A stretch of DNA of 64,000 nucleotides, taken from Antilocapra americana. Its lineage: Eukaryota; Chordata; Mammalia; Artiodactyla; Antilocapridae. Location: the NCBI GenBank assembly GCA_007570785.1, contig ML660777.1:8201166-8265165 (forward strand). Reading direction: 5' to 3'. Positions 34,123-46,116 of this stretch are shown here, in pieces. Position 1 is the stretch's first letter; every line of letters starts with the position of its first letter. A model generated the notes under the pieces. The model did not search any database. It saw only the letters and a program-made list of their open reading frames with translations, and was not told the DNA's origin. Position numbers and translations under genes: made by a program.

Positions 34123-35007
34123 ACAAATGCAGTAGAGAAGGAGGAGAAAGGGCTTATTAGCTTATATATATATAAGTGTATTATTCATTTTATAGTTGTA
34201 AAATGTATATTTTTATTGCTGTGCCATCAAAAGAATCACTAGCTGCTGATAAAGTGCAGGCACTCACGGGATGCTATATAATAAAGGGCCATGCTCGACT
34301 TCACAACTGAGAGCCCCAACAGGGTTCTAATAATGACACCTCTGATGGTGAGATTTTAATTACTCAGCTACTGCTCCGTGCAGCAACAGCACAAATGGGG
34401 GAGAATGCACATCGTGGGCAATTTTGTACTTTCAGTATTACCAGTTGTGGTTGTTTTGTACTGTTTTGACTTAGCTAAGCTGCAACTACATTTCCCCAGA
34501 ATTTCCTTCCCTGCCTCCTTCCTGGTTAGGGTCAGCCACCAGAAACATTGGTGTAAAGGGCAGAGTGTAGAAATAGAAGTAGAGCAACAGGCATCATACT
34601 CTGGAAGTTTGTGAGAGGTGCCTCAGCCACTGTAGCTCACACAGGATGGCACTGATTGGCGGATTCATTTTCTAGATGTTGGCAATAGTTAGGAGGCGGC
34701 TTCTGCAGTTTCACCTGGATCTCCTTCATCAGCTTCCTCAGTCCCTGGGCCAGAAGATTATGAAGCTCTATGGCTCCAATAAACACGTTCTTTCTAACTA
34801 CTTTGAATTGACATCCAATTCATTTTAACTTAGGGTCTTAGTAGTCTAACTCAGAGGTTGAAATTCAAAGCCAACATATTAATTATAATTCATTGTCTCT
34901 TGAGTATAATGTTTCATAAAGTACACAGAGGTGAGCCACAATATTATCCAAAGTATGATCATAATATTTTTATTGGCAACTAGTGCTTCTATTAATGGTT
35001 GTTAGTT
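34119..35007. other. No gene recognised; GC-richer patch
   Basis: The stretch at about 34470-34800 is GC-richer than its surroundings and looks like an old LTR or other ancient repeat, but I cannot name it. No promoter or splice structure is clear. Confidence 0.4.
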
Positions 35008-35128
35008 GTTGTTGCTGTTTAGTCACTAAGTTGTATTCAACTCTTTTGCGACCCATGGACTGTAGCCCAGCCAGGCTCCTCTGTCCATGGCATTTTCCAA
35101 GCAAGACTACGGGAGGGTGTTGCCATGT
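35008..35128 (-). mobile_element. Bov SINE fragment
   Basis: Antisense BovB-like body (GTTTAGTCACTAAGTTGTAT then CATGGACTGTAGCCCAGCC). The tRNA-like head is missing. Confidence 0.85.
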
Positions 35129-35282
35129 ACATTTTTATTCTAATTGTAATTCTTATTGTTTTAAACAAGAGGAGGGCAGGTGTCCCAACAAAGTACGACA
35201 TATAAGAATCAGCAATATTCGACTTAAACCTACTTTATTCAAGGCCAGTCTTATATGTATTAATTACTATTCAATATGCTTT

Positions 35283-36262
35283 TTAAATTAATTTTGGTTG
35301 GAGTATAGTTACTTTACAGTGTAGTGTTAGTTGCTGCTGTACAGAAAAATAAATCAATTCTACATATACACATATTTCCTCTTTTTTGAAGATTTCCTTC
35401 CATTTTAGTCACCACAGAGCATGCAATAGAGTTACTTGAACAACTCTATACAGTAGGTTATATATGGGAGGTTCTCAGTATGTCCTCATTATTCAGCTAT
35501 TTTAGACATAGCAGTGTACATATGTAATCCCAATCTCCCAATTCATCCCATCCCCTCCACCCTCCTTGGTATCCTTAAGTTTATTCTCTTAGTCTGTGTC
35601 TCTATTTCTACTCTGCAAATAAGTTCATCTGTACCATTTTTATAGATTCCACATATATTTGATATTATTCAACCTATATTTTTCTCTTTCTGACTTACTT
35701 CATTCTTTATGAAAGTCTCTAGGTCTATCCAAGTCTCTGCAAACGACTATTTCATTACTTCTTTTTATGATTGAGTAATATTCCATTATATATAGGGACC
35801 ACATCTTCTTGATTCATTCCTCTGTTGATGGACATCTAGGTTGCCTCCATGTCCTGGCTATTGTAAATAGTGTTGCAATGAACATTGAGGTGCACATATA
35901 TTTTTGTATTATCATTTTCTCTGGGTATATGCCCAGGAGTGAGATTGCTGCGTTTGGTAGTTCCATTTTTAGTTTTTTGAGGAACCTCCATACTGTTTTC
36001 CATAGTGACTGTACCAAATTATATTCCCACTAACACTTTTCCATATCCTCTCCAGCATTTATCATTGTAGACTCTTAGATGATAGCCATTCTGATTGGTG
36101 GAAGATGACCTCATTGCAGTTTTGATTTGCTTTTTTCTAATAATTAGTGATGCTGAACACATTTTTTTTCTGTTTGTTATTCATCTGTATATCTTCTTTC
36201 AAGAAATGTCTCTTTAGATATTCTGCCCATTTTTTTGCTGGATTGTTTGTTTTTTGATATGC
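35283..36262 (-). mobile_element. Older L1: 3' UTR and ORF2 end
   Basis: Antisense L1, more diverged than those at 18 and 57 kb. Order: TTGGTTGGAGTATAGTTACT at the 3' end, the ACATCTAGGTTGCCTCCATG block (35830-35849), the TGCCCAGGAGTGAGATTGCT block and an old ORF2 C-terminal region. Its frames (35809-36033 plus, 35814-36017 minus) are remnants only. Confidence 0.9.
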
Positions 36263-37056
36263 TTTTCAAGTTATAGCTGAGAAACCAATCCAACTCCCAG
36301 GTGCTTAGGAAATATTTTCAGAGGAGCTAAAATATCTTTACTGGTAGTCTGTAACAATGTCTTTCTCATTAGAATTAGTGATGTCTCCACTGTGGTGTTA
36401 AAGATCCAGTAATTCCTAAAAAATCTCTAGCAAAAATATTAAATATGCTGCCAGAAGTAGCACTGTAACAGCTTAGACATCTATGGTTTACAGACATTAA
36501 ACTTTTCCATATAAACATTCATTCCTTCTCTGTAAGTTATGGGGAAAGCTTGCCTTAAAGGACTAGAATGACAGGGGGAGTGTCTGTCTTAATGTACATT
36601 AGATTTTTGCTTTATCAGAAACCTAAGTTGCATCTTCACTTTTCTCACTGACAGCTCAAGTGGAGTGCTGCCAGCACGTGGTTATGGAGTTGAAGAGAAA
36701 GACAGTCATGATGGCATTGGGTTGGGGAAAGGTACAAGATTAAAATCATTGCAATATTTATATAACCATGGCCAGCAAAGCAAAGTCCTGACATGAAAAG
36801 ATCTTCAATAAATTCACTGTGTCTCCAGCCAGATTCCTCTTCCACATTAGATGTTTTCTTTCAAACTTACAAACATTTCATACTCCTCAGAAAGCAATGT
36901 AGCCAGATGAAGCACTGAATAAACTGAATCTCTCTCCTTAAGGAGCGAGGATGCCACTTTACTTCTGTAGCTCACAGTAATAAATCTTTTCTAGTACACT
37001 TTTGTGCCTCCTCAATATTCACGAAGCAAGCTTGACTTAGAGATCTTTGATGAGAG
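36263..37056. other. No gene recognised
   Basis: AT-rich, longest frame 66 codons. No repeat named. Confidence 0.4.
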
Positions 37057-37140
37057 CTCAGTTCAATTCAGTCACTCAGTCATGTCCTACTCTTTGCAAC
37101 CCCATGGACTGAAGCACATCAGGCTTTCCTGTCCCCTGAT
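37057..37140 (-). mobile_element. BovB or SINE 3'-end fragment
   Basis: Antisense terminal piece: AGTTCAATTCAGTCACTCAG, then TTTGCAACCCCATGGACTGA, ending in CCTGTCCCCTGATG. Short. Confidence 0.82.
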
Positions 37141-38298
37141 GAGAAGGGTAGTTTTTTTCAAATTCAATAAACTTTTGCTTAAAATAAACTTTTTAAAAAC
37201 CATGGTTACAAGTTTGGTTGTTTGTTTTTTCTACTTGTTACTCATAAAATTCTTCATATACAAAATAGTTTTATTAAGTAATGCTATTTTTTAAAATTCA
37301 TTTAGTTCTTAGACTTCTAATTTTCATTCACAGATAAACAGAACAGATATGTGGACTGATAGACATATATGAATATATCTATAAATAATAAACATAGACA
37401 TAAATATAGGCACAGATGGATTTATTTAATCAAGTTTGAAAGGACAAAGAGCAGATGGAAGGAGTTCCCACCTAGAGAATCTTCCTTTTGGCTTGGGGGA
37501 AAAAGTTTAAAATTTGCAAATCCCAATTATGCTGGAGGACAACAGTAAAATAAGTGCTGAAAATGGGAAGTCTTTGAAATCCTGACCATATAAACCCCCT
37601 TCCGCAACTACTGCTACCACAGAGGATATCCAGGGGAAAATCTTCACACTGTAACATTTAGGGTTTCCTCAGAATAACTACTAACTTCCTGACTAATACA
37701 AAACCGAGTCTGCCTGTAAAACAGTTTCCACCCACATACAAAGAGATTCCATCCGTTTTTCATTCTCATTTTTTCCAATACAGACGAAAAGTCAATTTCA
37801 GGAAATGTCTCAGGGAAACCTGTAACAAGAAGAAAAGAGACCAAGATGAAGAAGGAGGAAAATTATTATGGAGTAGACAAAACCGATATGTATTTAGAAG
37901 AAAAGAATCTGCTGTGTCTTAAGGCACATGGAAGAAGACATCACACACACCAAACAAGTACAAAATATGAAAAATTAAAATTCAGGTGAATAAGATAAAT
38001 GCTAGAAAAATAAGCTAGGAAGATAAATTCAAAGAAATTCCTTTGAAAGTATGAGAGGTCTGATAAAAAAAATGATTAACTCACAGGGTCAACACTCTAA
38101 TATGACTAATATTATGACTAATATGACTAATGTGACTTTTAGCAGAATAGGGAAGATTTAGTAGTGTTGAAGAATATTTTCTAAACAAAAATAATAAAGT
38201 ACAATTTCTCATGAAGGACATGAGTCCATCCATACTATAGGAACCTATAGAATGTATAGAAAAGTGAATTTTTTTAAAAAACTTGTCATGCTATTGTC
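37141..38298. other. No gene recognised
   Basis: AT-rich; three ATGACTAAT words occur in tandem at 38101-38129. No gene. Confidence 0.4.
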
Positions 38299-38523
38299 AA
38301 ATTTTATTTATTTATTTATTTAATTTTCTTTACTTTATTGTGTTGGTTTTGCCATACAATGACATGAAACCGCCATGGGTTTACATATGCTCCCCCTCCA
38401 GAACCCCGCTCCCTCCTCCCTCCTGATTCCCTCCCCCTGGGACATCTCGGTGCACCAGCCCCAAGAATCAACCCTGGGCTGGCGATTGATTTCACATATG
38501 ATAATTAACATGTTTCAATGCCA
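38299..38523 (-). mobile_element. Short young L1 3' end
   Basis: Antisense L1 3' UTR of about 190 bases plus a (TTTA)n tail (38303-38326). It is nearly identical to 17995-18185, so it is recent. No clear target-site duplication found. Confidence 0.93.
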
Positions 38524-38569
38524 TTATAGCAAGCTCACTAAAAATTATTAAAAATGGTTTATATTACTT

Positions 38570-39315
38570 GTTTCAGTTCCAACATGTAACAATTTTAAAA
38601 TGGGCAGGAAGCTGAATAGTCACCACTCCAAAAATGATGTGCAAGTATAAAGCATATGAAAAGATGCTCAATATTATATGTTATTAGGGAATTTTAGATT
38701 AACACAAATGATGAAATACCAAAACACACCTATTGGAATAGCTAAAATCCATAGAACTGACAAATGTCAACTGCTGGAGAGAGTTTGGAACAGCAAGAAC
38801 TTTCATTTATTCATGGTAGGAAAACAAAATGGTACAGCCACTTTGCTTTCAATGACAGTTGGTAGTTCTTCCAAAGCTAAGTATAGTCTTAGCAATATGA
38901 CTGAGCTAATTATGCTCCAAAATATTTATCCAGTTGAGTTGAAAGTGATGTCCTTACAAAAATCTATGCATGAATATTTATAGCAGCTTTAATCACAAGC
39001 TAGAAGCAATTAATAAATCCTTCAGCAAGTGAATGGATAAATAAACTGTGGTAAATCCATGCAATAGAATATTGTTCAACAATAACAATGAAAGATCAAT
39101 ATTTCAAACTCCAAAGCCATAGAAGAACCATCAGTGTATCCTGCTAAGGTAAAGAAGCCAATCTGAAAAGACTACAAACTGTATGGTTTCAATCATATGA
39201 CATTCTGGAAAAAGAAAACTATTATGGTATTAAAAAAAAACAGTGATAGCTGGAGTTCTGGAACCTGAGAAGTAGGGTGAATATGGTGGGGAAGTAGGAC
39301 TGGGATAGAGATGAA
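38570..39315 (+). mobile_element. Old L1 (L1M-type) ORF2 end, left part
   Basis: Sense L1: CATATGAAAAGATGCTCAAT near 38654, then ACCAAAACACACCTATTGGA, then GGTACAGCCACTTTG, then TATTTATAGCAGCTTTAATC. The 101-codon frame at 38678-38983 is part of this remnant. Confidence 0.82.
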
Positions 39316-39326
39316 TAGATGAAGCA
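39316..39326. repeat. Target-site duplication (left) of BovB
   Basis: TAGATGAAGCA, identical to 40041-40051. Confidence 0.9.
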
Positions 39327-40040
39327 TTGTTGTTGTTCAGTCTCTATGTCCAGTTCTTTGTGACCCCATGTACTGCACCAGGCTAGGCTTCCTTGTCCTT
39401 CACTCTCTACCAGAGTTTGCTCAAATTCATGTCCACTGAATTGGCGATGTTGTCTAACCATCTCATCCTTTACCACCCCTTCTCCTTTGCCTTCAGTCTT
39501 TCCCAGCATCATGATCTTTTCAAATGAGTTGGCCCTTTGTGTCAGGTGGCTAAAGTATTGAAGCTTCAGCTTCAGCATCAGTCTTTCCAATGAATATTCA
39601 GGGCTGATTTCCTTTAGAATTGACTAGTTTGATCTTCTTGTTGTCCAAGGGACTCTCAAGAGTGTTCTCCAGCACCACAATTCAAAAGTGCTGAGCTTTC
39701 TTTATGGTCAAACTCTCACATCCATACCTGACTACTGAAAAAATCCATAGCTTGACCATGTGGACCTTTGTAGGCAAAATGATGCCTCTGCTTTTTACTA
39801 TGCTGTCTAGGTTTGTCATAGCTTTCCTTCCAAGGAGCAAGTGTCTTTTCATTTCACGGCTCTAGTCACCATCAATGGTGATTTTGGAGTACAGAGAAAA
39901 TAAAATCTGCTGTTTCCCCTTCTATTTGCTATAAAGTGATGGGACTGGAAGCCGTTTTTTGGATGTTGACAAGCCAGTTTTTCATTCTCTTCTTTCACCC
40001 TCAAAAAGCGACTCTTTAGTTCCTCTTCACTTTCTGCCAT
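39327..40040 (-). mobile_element. BovB LINE fragment with target-site duplication
   Basis: Antisense BovB, 714 bases, from the 3' end to the reverse transcriptase C-terminal side. It is flanked by a perfect 11-base repeat, TAGATGAAGCA, at 39316-39326 and 40041-40051. It split an L1 3' region. ORF2 is represented by only small frames such as 39849-40040. Confidence 0.95.
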
Positions 40041-40051
40041 TAGATGAAGCA
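40041..40051. repeat. Target-site duplication (right) of BovB
   Basis: TAGATGAAGCA, identical to 39316-39326. Confidence 0.9.
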
Positions 40052-40370
40052 GAGGAGATTCTTAAGGTAGTAAAACTCTTCTGTATGATACTGTAATGAC
40101 TACATGACATTTTGCATTTTTCAAAACCCGTGAGTGTGGAGCACAAAAGTTGATCCTCAGTGTCAACTAAGAACTTAGTTAATAATCATGAATAAATATC
40201 AGTGTGCTCTGTCATAAATGTCCCACACAAATGCAGGTTGTGAAAAATAGGGGAAACTGTGTGCTGGCTGGTCATATGGGAACTTACTGTACTACCTGCC
40301 TAATTTTTCTATAAATCCAAAATTTTTCTATGAAAAAGTCTATAAGTTAAAAAAATAAATAAAAGATAGT
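40052..40370 (+). mobile_element. Old L1 3' UTR, right part
   Basis: The blocks GTTAATAATCATGAATAAAT near 40177, then AATAGGGGAAACTGTGTGCT near 40246, then TATGGGAACTTACTGTACTA follow ancient L1M 3' ends. It continues the L1 at 38570-39315. Confidence 0.78.
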
Positions 40371-40425
40371 AAAAGTTTTCAGGGAGGAAAACAAAAAATG
40401 GAAAACATTACTTCTTATAGGATAT

Positions 40426-40696
40426 GCTGCTGCTGCTGCTAAGTTGCATCAGTCGTGTCCGACTCTGTGCGACCCCATGGACTGCAGCCCACCAGGCTCC
40501 ACCGTCCCTGGGATTCTCCAGGCAAGAGTACTGGAGTGGGTTGCCATTTCCTTCTCCAATGCATGAAGGTGAAAAGTGAAGTCTCTCTGTTGTGTCCGAC
40601 TCTTTGCGACCCCATGGACTGCAGCCCACCAGGCTCCTCCGTCCATGGGATTCTCCAGGCAAGAGTACAGGAGTGGGTTGCCATTGCCTTCTCTGT
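40426..40696 (-). mobile_element. BOV-A2 SINE, dimeric, with (CTG)5 tail
   Basis: Antisense BOV-A2 built of two similar monomers: 40441-40560 and 40570-40696 share CCATGGACTGCAGCCCACCAG. The tail (AGC on the minus strand, CTG on the plus) is at 40426-40440. It is flanked by a perfect 12-base duplication, CTTATAGGATAT, at 40414-40425 and 40697-40708. The good TSD and low divergence suggest a recent insertion. Confidence 0.96.
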
Positions 40697-40708
40697 CTTA
40701 TAGGATAT

Positions 40709-41429
40709 AAATAAGGCTAATCTTGGATTTATTTTCAGATTTCATTTAACTTTTAATAATAAATCATATTAGAAAAATGCCCTCAAAATTCTGAATAAAT
40801 GTGATTTCATATTAGAATTCTATACACAGCTGAATGACCCTTTAGCATGAATGCAGAATAAAGACACATTTGTAATACAAAATTCAGAATATGTACTTCT
40901 TGCTCTTTCTTAGGAAGATAACATTAGCAAATGTGAAAGTTAGTCAAAATAAAAGCAGGGCACAAAAAAAATGCCAGATCTAAATTTGGGAAAAGAGAGG
41001 AGGGAGATCCTAGGATGTCTCTGGAAAAGAGACCCTAGGTAGTACAATTGTCAGTCCACAAAGAAGCAGATGGCTAAGAATTATGGGTGGTAATCAGGGG
41101 AAAGTGTACCTGATTGAACAGATAACTGAAACAAACAAACAGACAAAAAAGAATAAGTAATAAAGACAAGTAGAGTAAGAAAAAACGAACTGCAATTTTA
41201 CTCTTTAGACAAACCAAATATGTTTATGAAAGAAACGAAATGTTTAACTATGGTACTCAGTTATAGAATTAGTACTAATATGTAGTCACAGTCAGGTCTG
41301 CACTGATTTATGATTTTATTTTTTTAGTTTTAAAATTCAACCTGAAACCAAGCATTAAAGACGTAGTTATACTTACAGTAAAAATGTGACTGTCATTGAC
41401 ACAATGTGAAAGTAATAATAAGTTGAGTT
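40709..41429. other. No gene recognised
   Basis: AT-rich, no frame over 60 codons of interest. Confidence 0.4.
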
Positions 41430-41752
41430 GCCTTAGTCAATTTTTGTTGTTAAAACAAAGTAGCATAGACTGAGTAGCTTAGAAATAGGAGAAATTTAGT
41501 TCTCACAGTTCTGAAGGCTGGAAATCTGAGTTCAGGGTGCCAACATGGTCAGATGTTAGTGAGGGCCCTCTTCTGGGTTGCAGACCACCAACTTCTCATT
41601 CTACCCTTACGAAGCAGAGACGGGCATCCACCTTGTTGACTTCATCTAACCGTAATTATTTCCCAAATTCCCCACCTCCCAATACCAACATATTTGGGAG
41701 TAGAGTTTTAATATGATCTTTGAGAAGATACAAATATTCAATCCATAACAAT
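41430..41752 (-). mobile_element. MLT1-type LTR
   Basis: Antisense LTR: TTCTCACAGTTCTGAAGGCT near 41501, then CAACATGGTCAGATGTTAG, then CCCCACCTCCCAATACCAAC near 41671, then TCAATCCATAACA near 41738. Confidence 0.75.
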
Positions 41753-42207
41753 CACATAAAGAAAGGAGAACTAAGTGAAAGGTAAGGACTTCTAAAAACT
41801 GGATATTTTCTATAAGCATACAACCATCTTCCAAGTTCCATTTTAAAAGAAAAGAATTATTGTGGCTACATAACCATACATGGGCAACTACCATTCCATT
41901 TCCCTTCTCTGCTTTACAATGAATTTTTCTTGAGATGTGTTAAATCTCTATTTCTATTTCCCACATTATATCAACATAGCTATTATTAACTTTTTTCAGA
42001 CCTCAGCTATTAGACTTTTCATGCCAAACTTGACTGAACTTGATCTTGAAAAGATAAACCATAATGTCCCTAACACACACCAGTGTTTATTCTGCTACTT
42101 GAACACTCTGTCCTTATTTAAAGGCATTTTCCACCTGATACTCTATTGGTTTCCCCCTTACTGTACGGTCCTTTTTCCTCGTCTCCTTTACAGTCATCCC
42201 ATCCTAT
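41753..42207. other. No gene recognised
   Basis: Mixed sequence. A 90-codon frame (41937-42209) has no recognised content; part may be L2-like. Confidence 0.4.
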
Positions 42208-42450
42208 GAGAAGCTTCTCTGGTGGCTCAGTGGTAAAGAATCTGCCCGTAAATGCAAGAGATGCAGGTTTGATCCCTGGAGACAGAGCTTAGATCTCTGG
42301 GTCAGGAAGATCCCCTGGAGTAGGAAATGACAATCCACTCCAGTATTCTTGTCTGGGAAATCCCATGGACAGAGGAGTCTAGTGGGCTACAGCCTAGGGA
42401 GTGGCAAAAGAGTCAGACATGACTTAGTGACTAAATTACAACAACATCCA
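42208..42450 (+). mobile_element. Bov-tA SINE
   Basis: Sense Bov-tA with an extra segment of about 25 bases after the B box (ATCCCTGGAGACAGAGCTTA at about 42274-42293), compared with other copies here. The B-box region appears partly duplicated (two GATC...CTGG words). Confidence 0.9.
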
Positions 42451-42464
42451 GTGAGGGACAAGGC

Positions 42465-43075
42465 ATTCCATTCTTATCACCCTTTTATTTTCCATTTATA
42501 CTTAAACCAGCTGAGATCATCTGGATCTATGACGTTTAAATACCTTCTGTATGCCAGTAACTCTCACAGCTGGATCTGCAGTACCAGCTTCTCTGAGTTC
42601 CATATGAGTCTTACAATATCTATTTGGCTTAATACTTGACATAATCTTAACCCAAACAACAATGGTTTGTTTTACTTATAAACTTGCTCCTCTCCTAGCT
42701 TTCTTCCCATCCTGTTTAAGTGGTAGCAATATCCAATAAGCTAAAATCTAAGTGTTATCTTTGATTTCTCCCTTTCCTTCACACTATTATTTCATTCAAA
42801 CCTTAAATCTTGTTAATTTGCTCTCAAGACACATAACTCCATTATGCATTTCCCATAATGTGAATTAAAGGAGTTCAAGATACCCTCAAACTAGACCTAG
42901 GCTCCTGGAATATTCATCTAGCAGGTCTCACTGCTTCCTCTAAACTCAGTTCACTGAAAAGCAGCTAACATGACATTTTTAATTAAAAAGTAACTCAGAT
43001 CATGATACCGCCTTGCTAAAAAGTCTCCAGCTGCTTTCTAACAAACTTAGAACAAAATTGAACCAAGTTTTTAGA
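42465..43075 (+). mobile_element. L2 LINE fragment
   Basis: Sense L2 ORF region: CATCCTGTTTAAGTGG, then TTTGATTTCTCCCTTTCCTTC (near 42760-42780), then CTTGCTAAAAAGTCTCCAGC (43012-43031). The same order appears inverted at 16960-17560. Confidence 0.6.
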
Positions 43076-43184
43076 TTTAATTCTTCATTGATTAGGTTTA
43101 CCCAGAAACAGATCCTGAGACTTTTGAAAGATGGTGTGGAATATGGTCCAGATATTTTTAAAACAGGGCAAGAAAGCTGGAATA

Positions 43185-43330
43185 TATACTGCTATGGCCT
43201 AAATGTTTATGTCCTACCAAAATTCATGTGTTGAAATCCTAATCCAAATGTGATAATGTTTGCAGATCAGATCTTTGGATAATTATGTATTGAGGACAGG
43301 GTTTTCATGGGTTAGCCTTCAGGGAAGACT
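43185..43330 (+). mobile_element. MLT1-type LTR, 5' part only
   Basis: GCTATGGCCTAAATGTTTAT, then AAAATTCATGTGTTGAAATC, then AATGTGATAATG. These are the start blocks of MLT1; the 3' half is missing. Confidence 0.62.
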
Positions 43331-43489
43331 CAGTGTGAAGCAACCTGCACATTTCACAGGCGCTTATCACTCAACAGTATACACTATGTCAGTTCAAATC
43401 AGTATCTTCTAGTTTATTACCCTTGGAACATTTAATCTTCCTTTACATTTCTGGAAAAAGTTCACTTTTCAAAGCCACAAATGGATTTG

Positions 43490-43825
43490 ACCTATCTTGG
43501 GGTGGGACTGGAGAGGGAAAGGAGTAGAGAGGGAGAGACTAAGAGTATTATTAACAGCACCGGAGCCAGACTATGGAGGGCTTCATATGTTATGTTAAAG
43601 AGAGGTCTTGGGCTATTCAGAGAATAGTAGAGAGCTGTTGAGTATTTGTAGCCAGATGGTGATAAGTTCCAATGGTAGACCTGGACATCAATTTAGACTA
43701 TATTTGGGAGAGAGTGTCTTTTTAATATTTTAATAGCAGAAAGGGAAAGAGTTAAAAAATTTAGTACAATTAAAGCAAAAACAGGTGAAAGTTTACGAGA
43801 TAATCAAGAGATATTCTAGAGTAGT
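43490..43825 (-). mobile_element. L2 LINE fragment
   Basis: Antisense L2: GGAGGGCTTCATATG near 43575, then a GGTCTTGGGCTATTCAG block. Weak. Confidence 0.45.
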
Positions 43826-43827
43826 AT

Positions 43828-43950
43828 TGGGACTTTCCTGGTGCTCTTGAGGATAGGACTCTGCACTTCCCTTGCAGGGGGCACTGGTTTGATCCCTGGT
43901 CAGGGAACAAAAGCTCACACATGCCACGCAGTACAGCCAAAAAAAGAAAA
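43828..43950 (+). mobile_element. CHR-type tRNA SINE
   Basis: Sense SINE: GGGACTTTCCTGGTGCTCTT, then GCACTGGTTTGATCCCTGGTC (B-box-like), then CATGCCACGCAGTACAGCC and an A-rich tail. Confidence 0.82.
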
Positions 43951-44667
43951 TATTTTAGTATATTTTCATGTTTTGAATTGTTTGGATCAGTTTGTGGTTG
44001 AGGGAGGCTTCAGATAAGTGTTGCATAAAATATTATAATTAATAAATAACACAGCATTTGAATGTCAAATATATTATGTTTCCTATGTACCCTGTTAGGG
44101 AAATATGAACACAAAATAACTCAAATTCAGGACAGAATGGAATTCTGAGGCAGAGTTTTTCAAGAGAATTTAAAATATTATGACAAAAAGGGAATTAGAA
44201 TGCATTTTCAGTTGGCAACATCAAAAGACATCATTTTGTTAACAAAAAATAAAGCTTTTGTTGGGCCTTCAAGTCTAATTAAGATTTCAGGGTCAATGGA
44301 AGATTCTCAAAAGTGCATGGAGACCAAGAAATAGAACAGGAGTTTCTGAGTAACAGAATTATTCTCAAAAATTAATGGCGTAATATTTAAGGAGCATACT
44401 CTTTATGGTTACAGGGCGCAGGCATTAAAGTAAGATAGACTGAGCAAAAATTATGATTCTCGCTTCCTATATTTTTAATCTAAAAATAATTCTTAAAGTC
44501 TTAAATTTGTTTCCTAATACAGTCACAATATAAAAATGCACAGTTTATACATGACACATAGTAACTGAATAAATAAATATATACTGAATAAATAGTTATA
44601 TAAAAGCACTGTAAACTGAAAAACCCTAAACAAGTAAAAATATTATTGTTATTAACACACTGAAAAT
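43951..44667. other. No gene recognised
   Basis: AT-rich, no notable element. Confidence 0.4.
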
Positions 44668-44965
44668 ATTTGGTTCTACAGAAACAGATTCATAGAGACA
44701 GAGAACAAATTCATGGTTACTGGTTGGGAGAGGAAAAGTGTGGGATATTCTTAAGGGTATGGGGTTAAGAGGTATAAACCACTCTGTATAAAATAAATAA
44801 GCTATCAGGATACATTGTATACCACAGAGAGTGTAACCAATATTTTACAATAACTTTAAGTGGCATATGGTTCATAAAATACAGAATCACTATGTTGCAC
44901 AGTGAAACCAACATAATATTGTAAATCAACTGTTCTTCAATTAAAAAATGAAAAAATATTTGGTT
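44668..44965 (+). mobile_element. Older L1 3' end
   Basis: Sense L1 3' UTR: TTCATGGTTACTGGTTGG, then TAAATAAGCTATCAGGATAC, then AACATAATATTGTAAATCAA (44910-44929). Confidence 0.8.
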
Positions 44966-46103
44966 CTAATAAAGAACTATACATTTTTTAAAAATGTGTT
45001 GCTCTCTAATTTTAAAAAATTCCAAAATTGATATTTCTAATTGACTAAAATGCCTATAGATTAAATGAAATTGCTTCCCCCACTTTTTCTTTTCTGTAAA
45101 TACTAAAAAATTAAATGAAATAAAAGGCTGTTACACTGTTAAGATATACATGAAAATATTTTAATCTTCTATTCAGCCTACTTTAAGACATATTAAAAAT
45201 ATTTCAGGTCATGAAATGTATAACTCACCTAAAAGTATAATTCTCTATTTACAATTACTGAAAGGATTTTTAGTTAAAATAAACAAACATTTCTTTTGAA
45301 ATAATATAGGTAGACTATGTAACATGTTTTTCCTCCGTGAAATTTCTACCTGAACTTGACAACAGCAGAGTTATTGATTAGATATCATCAGAGCTGACAT
45401 ATACTGAAAGAACATAATTTCATTTTATGAGTTGCCATGCTGTTAGATAGAATTCATTTTATGAAATGGCTATTGCCAGCCCTTTCATTATAACTACTTT
45501 GAAGCTTTTTTTTTACATTGAAATAATATTTTCTTTTACCACATTGGTTTTCTAATGGCTTATCATTTGTAAATAATTTAACAATGACCTGTTTTATGTA
45601 CTGTAGTATGGGGAACTCAGTAAAATATATCAGATCTGTTCAGGTATATACTCAATCTCTATATTTGAAAGGCAGTTTGCCATATATCTATATACCAATA
45701 TAGATGCCAAATGATATGAAGCCCAAAGTTACTACCCAAGGTAAACAAGAGTTACTACTTTGGGACTTCATATCATTTGGCATTATTTTCAGTTGAGCTC
45801 AACATACAGTACCAGTGTTTCATTTTATGTATTTATACCCTGCCTGTTCTGACAAAGGTTTTGAAGTAGAAGATTTGCTTGGAATGTACTGGGCACTTTA
45901 ATATTTATTATCTTGTTTATATAAAGATGAAAAAGACCTAGTCCCAAAGTTCCTAGAATCAAAGCTTCAGAAACTCGTAACAAAGGGCAGACAAAATCAT
46001 TGTGCTATCTGAAACAAGAAAGCTACATTGCTATTTTAACACCAAGGACGGACTTACTTAGCACATCTTCAGAAGAATACCAGCACTACCCAGGAGGCCG
46101 AGT
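44966..46103. other. No gene; contains an orphan hairpin
   Basis: AT-rich DNA without gene or recognised repeat, apart from the near-perfect inverted repeat at 45704-45783. Confidence 0.45.
45704..45783. repeat. Near-perfect inverted repeat, 26-27 bp arms
   Basis: The left arm is 45704-45729 and the right arm 45757-45783. They pair along their whole length with a single one-base gap. The loop is 27 bases. The word TTACTAC also occurs directly repeated at the inner edges (45728-45734 and 45752-45758). No SINE, tRNA or transposon terminus is recognised. Confidence 0.95.
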
Positions 46104-46116
46104 GCCTTAGGTGATA

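Noticed and set aside
40426..40440. (CTG)5 as an expandable trinucleotide repeat
   Set aside because: It is the normal AGC-rich tail of a BOV-A2 SINE in antisense.
40455..40703. Several 65-84-codon frames on both strands
   Set aside because: They are translations of a BOV-A2 SINE, which is non-coding.
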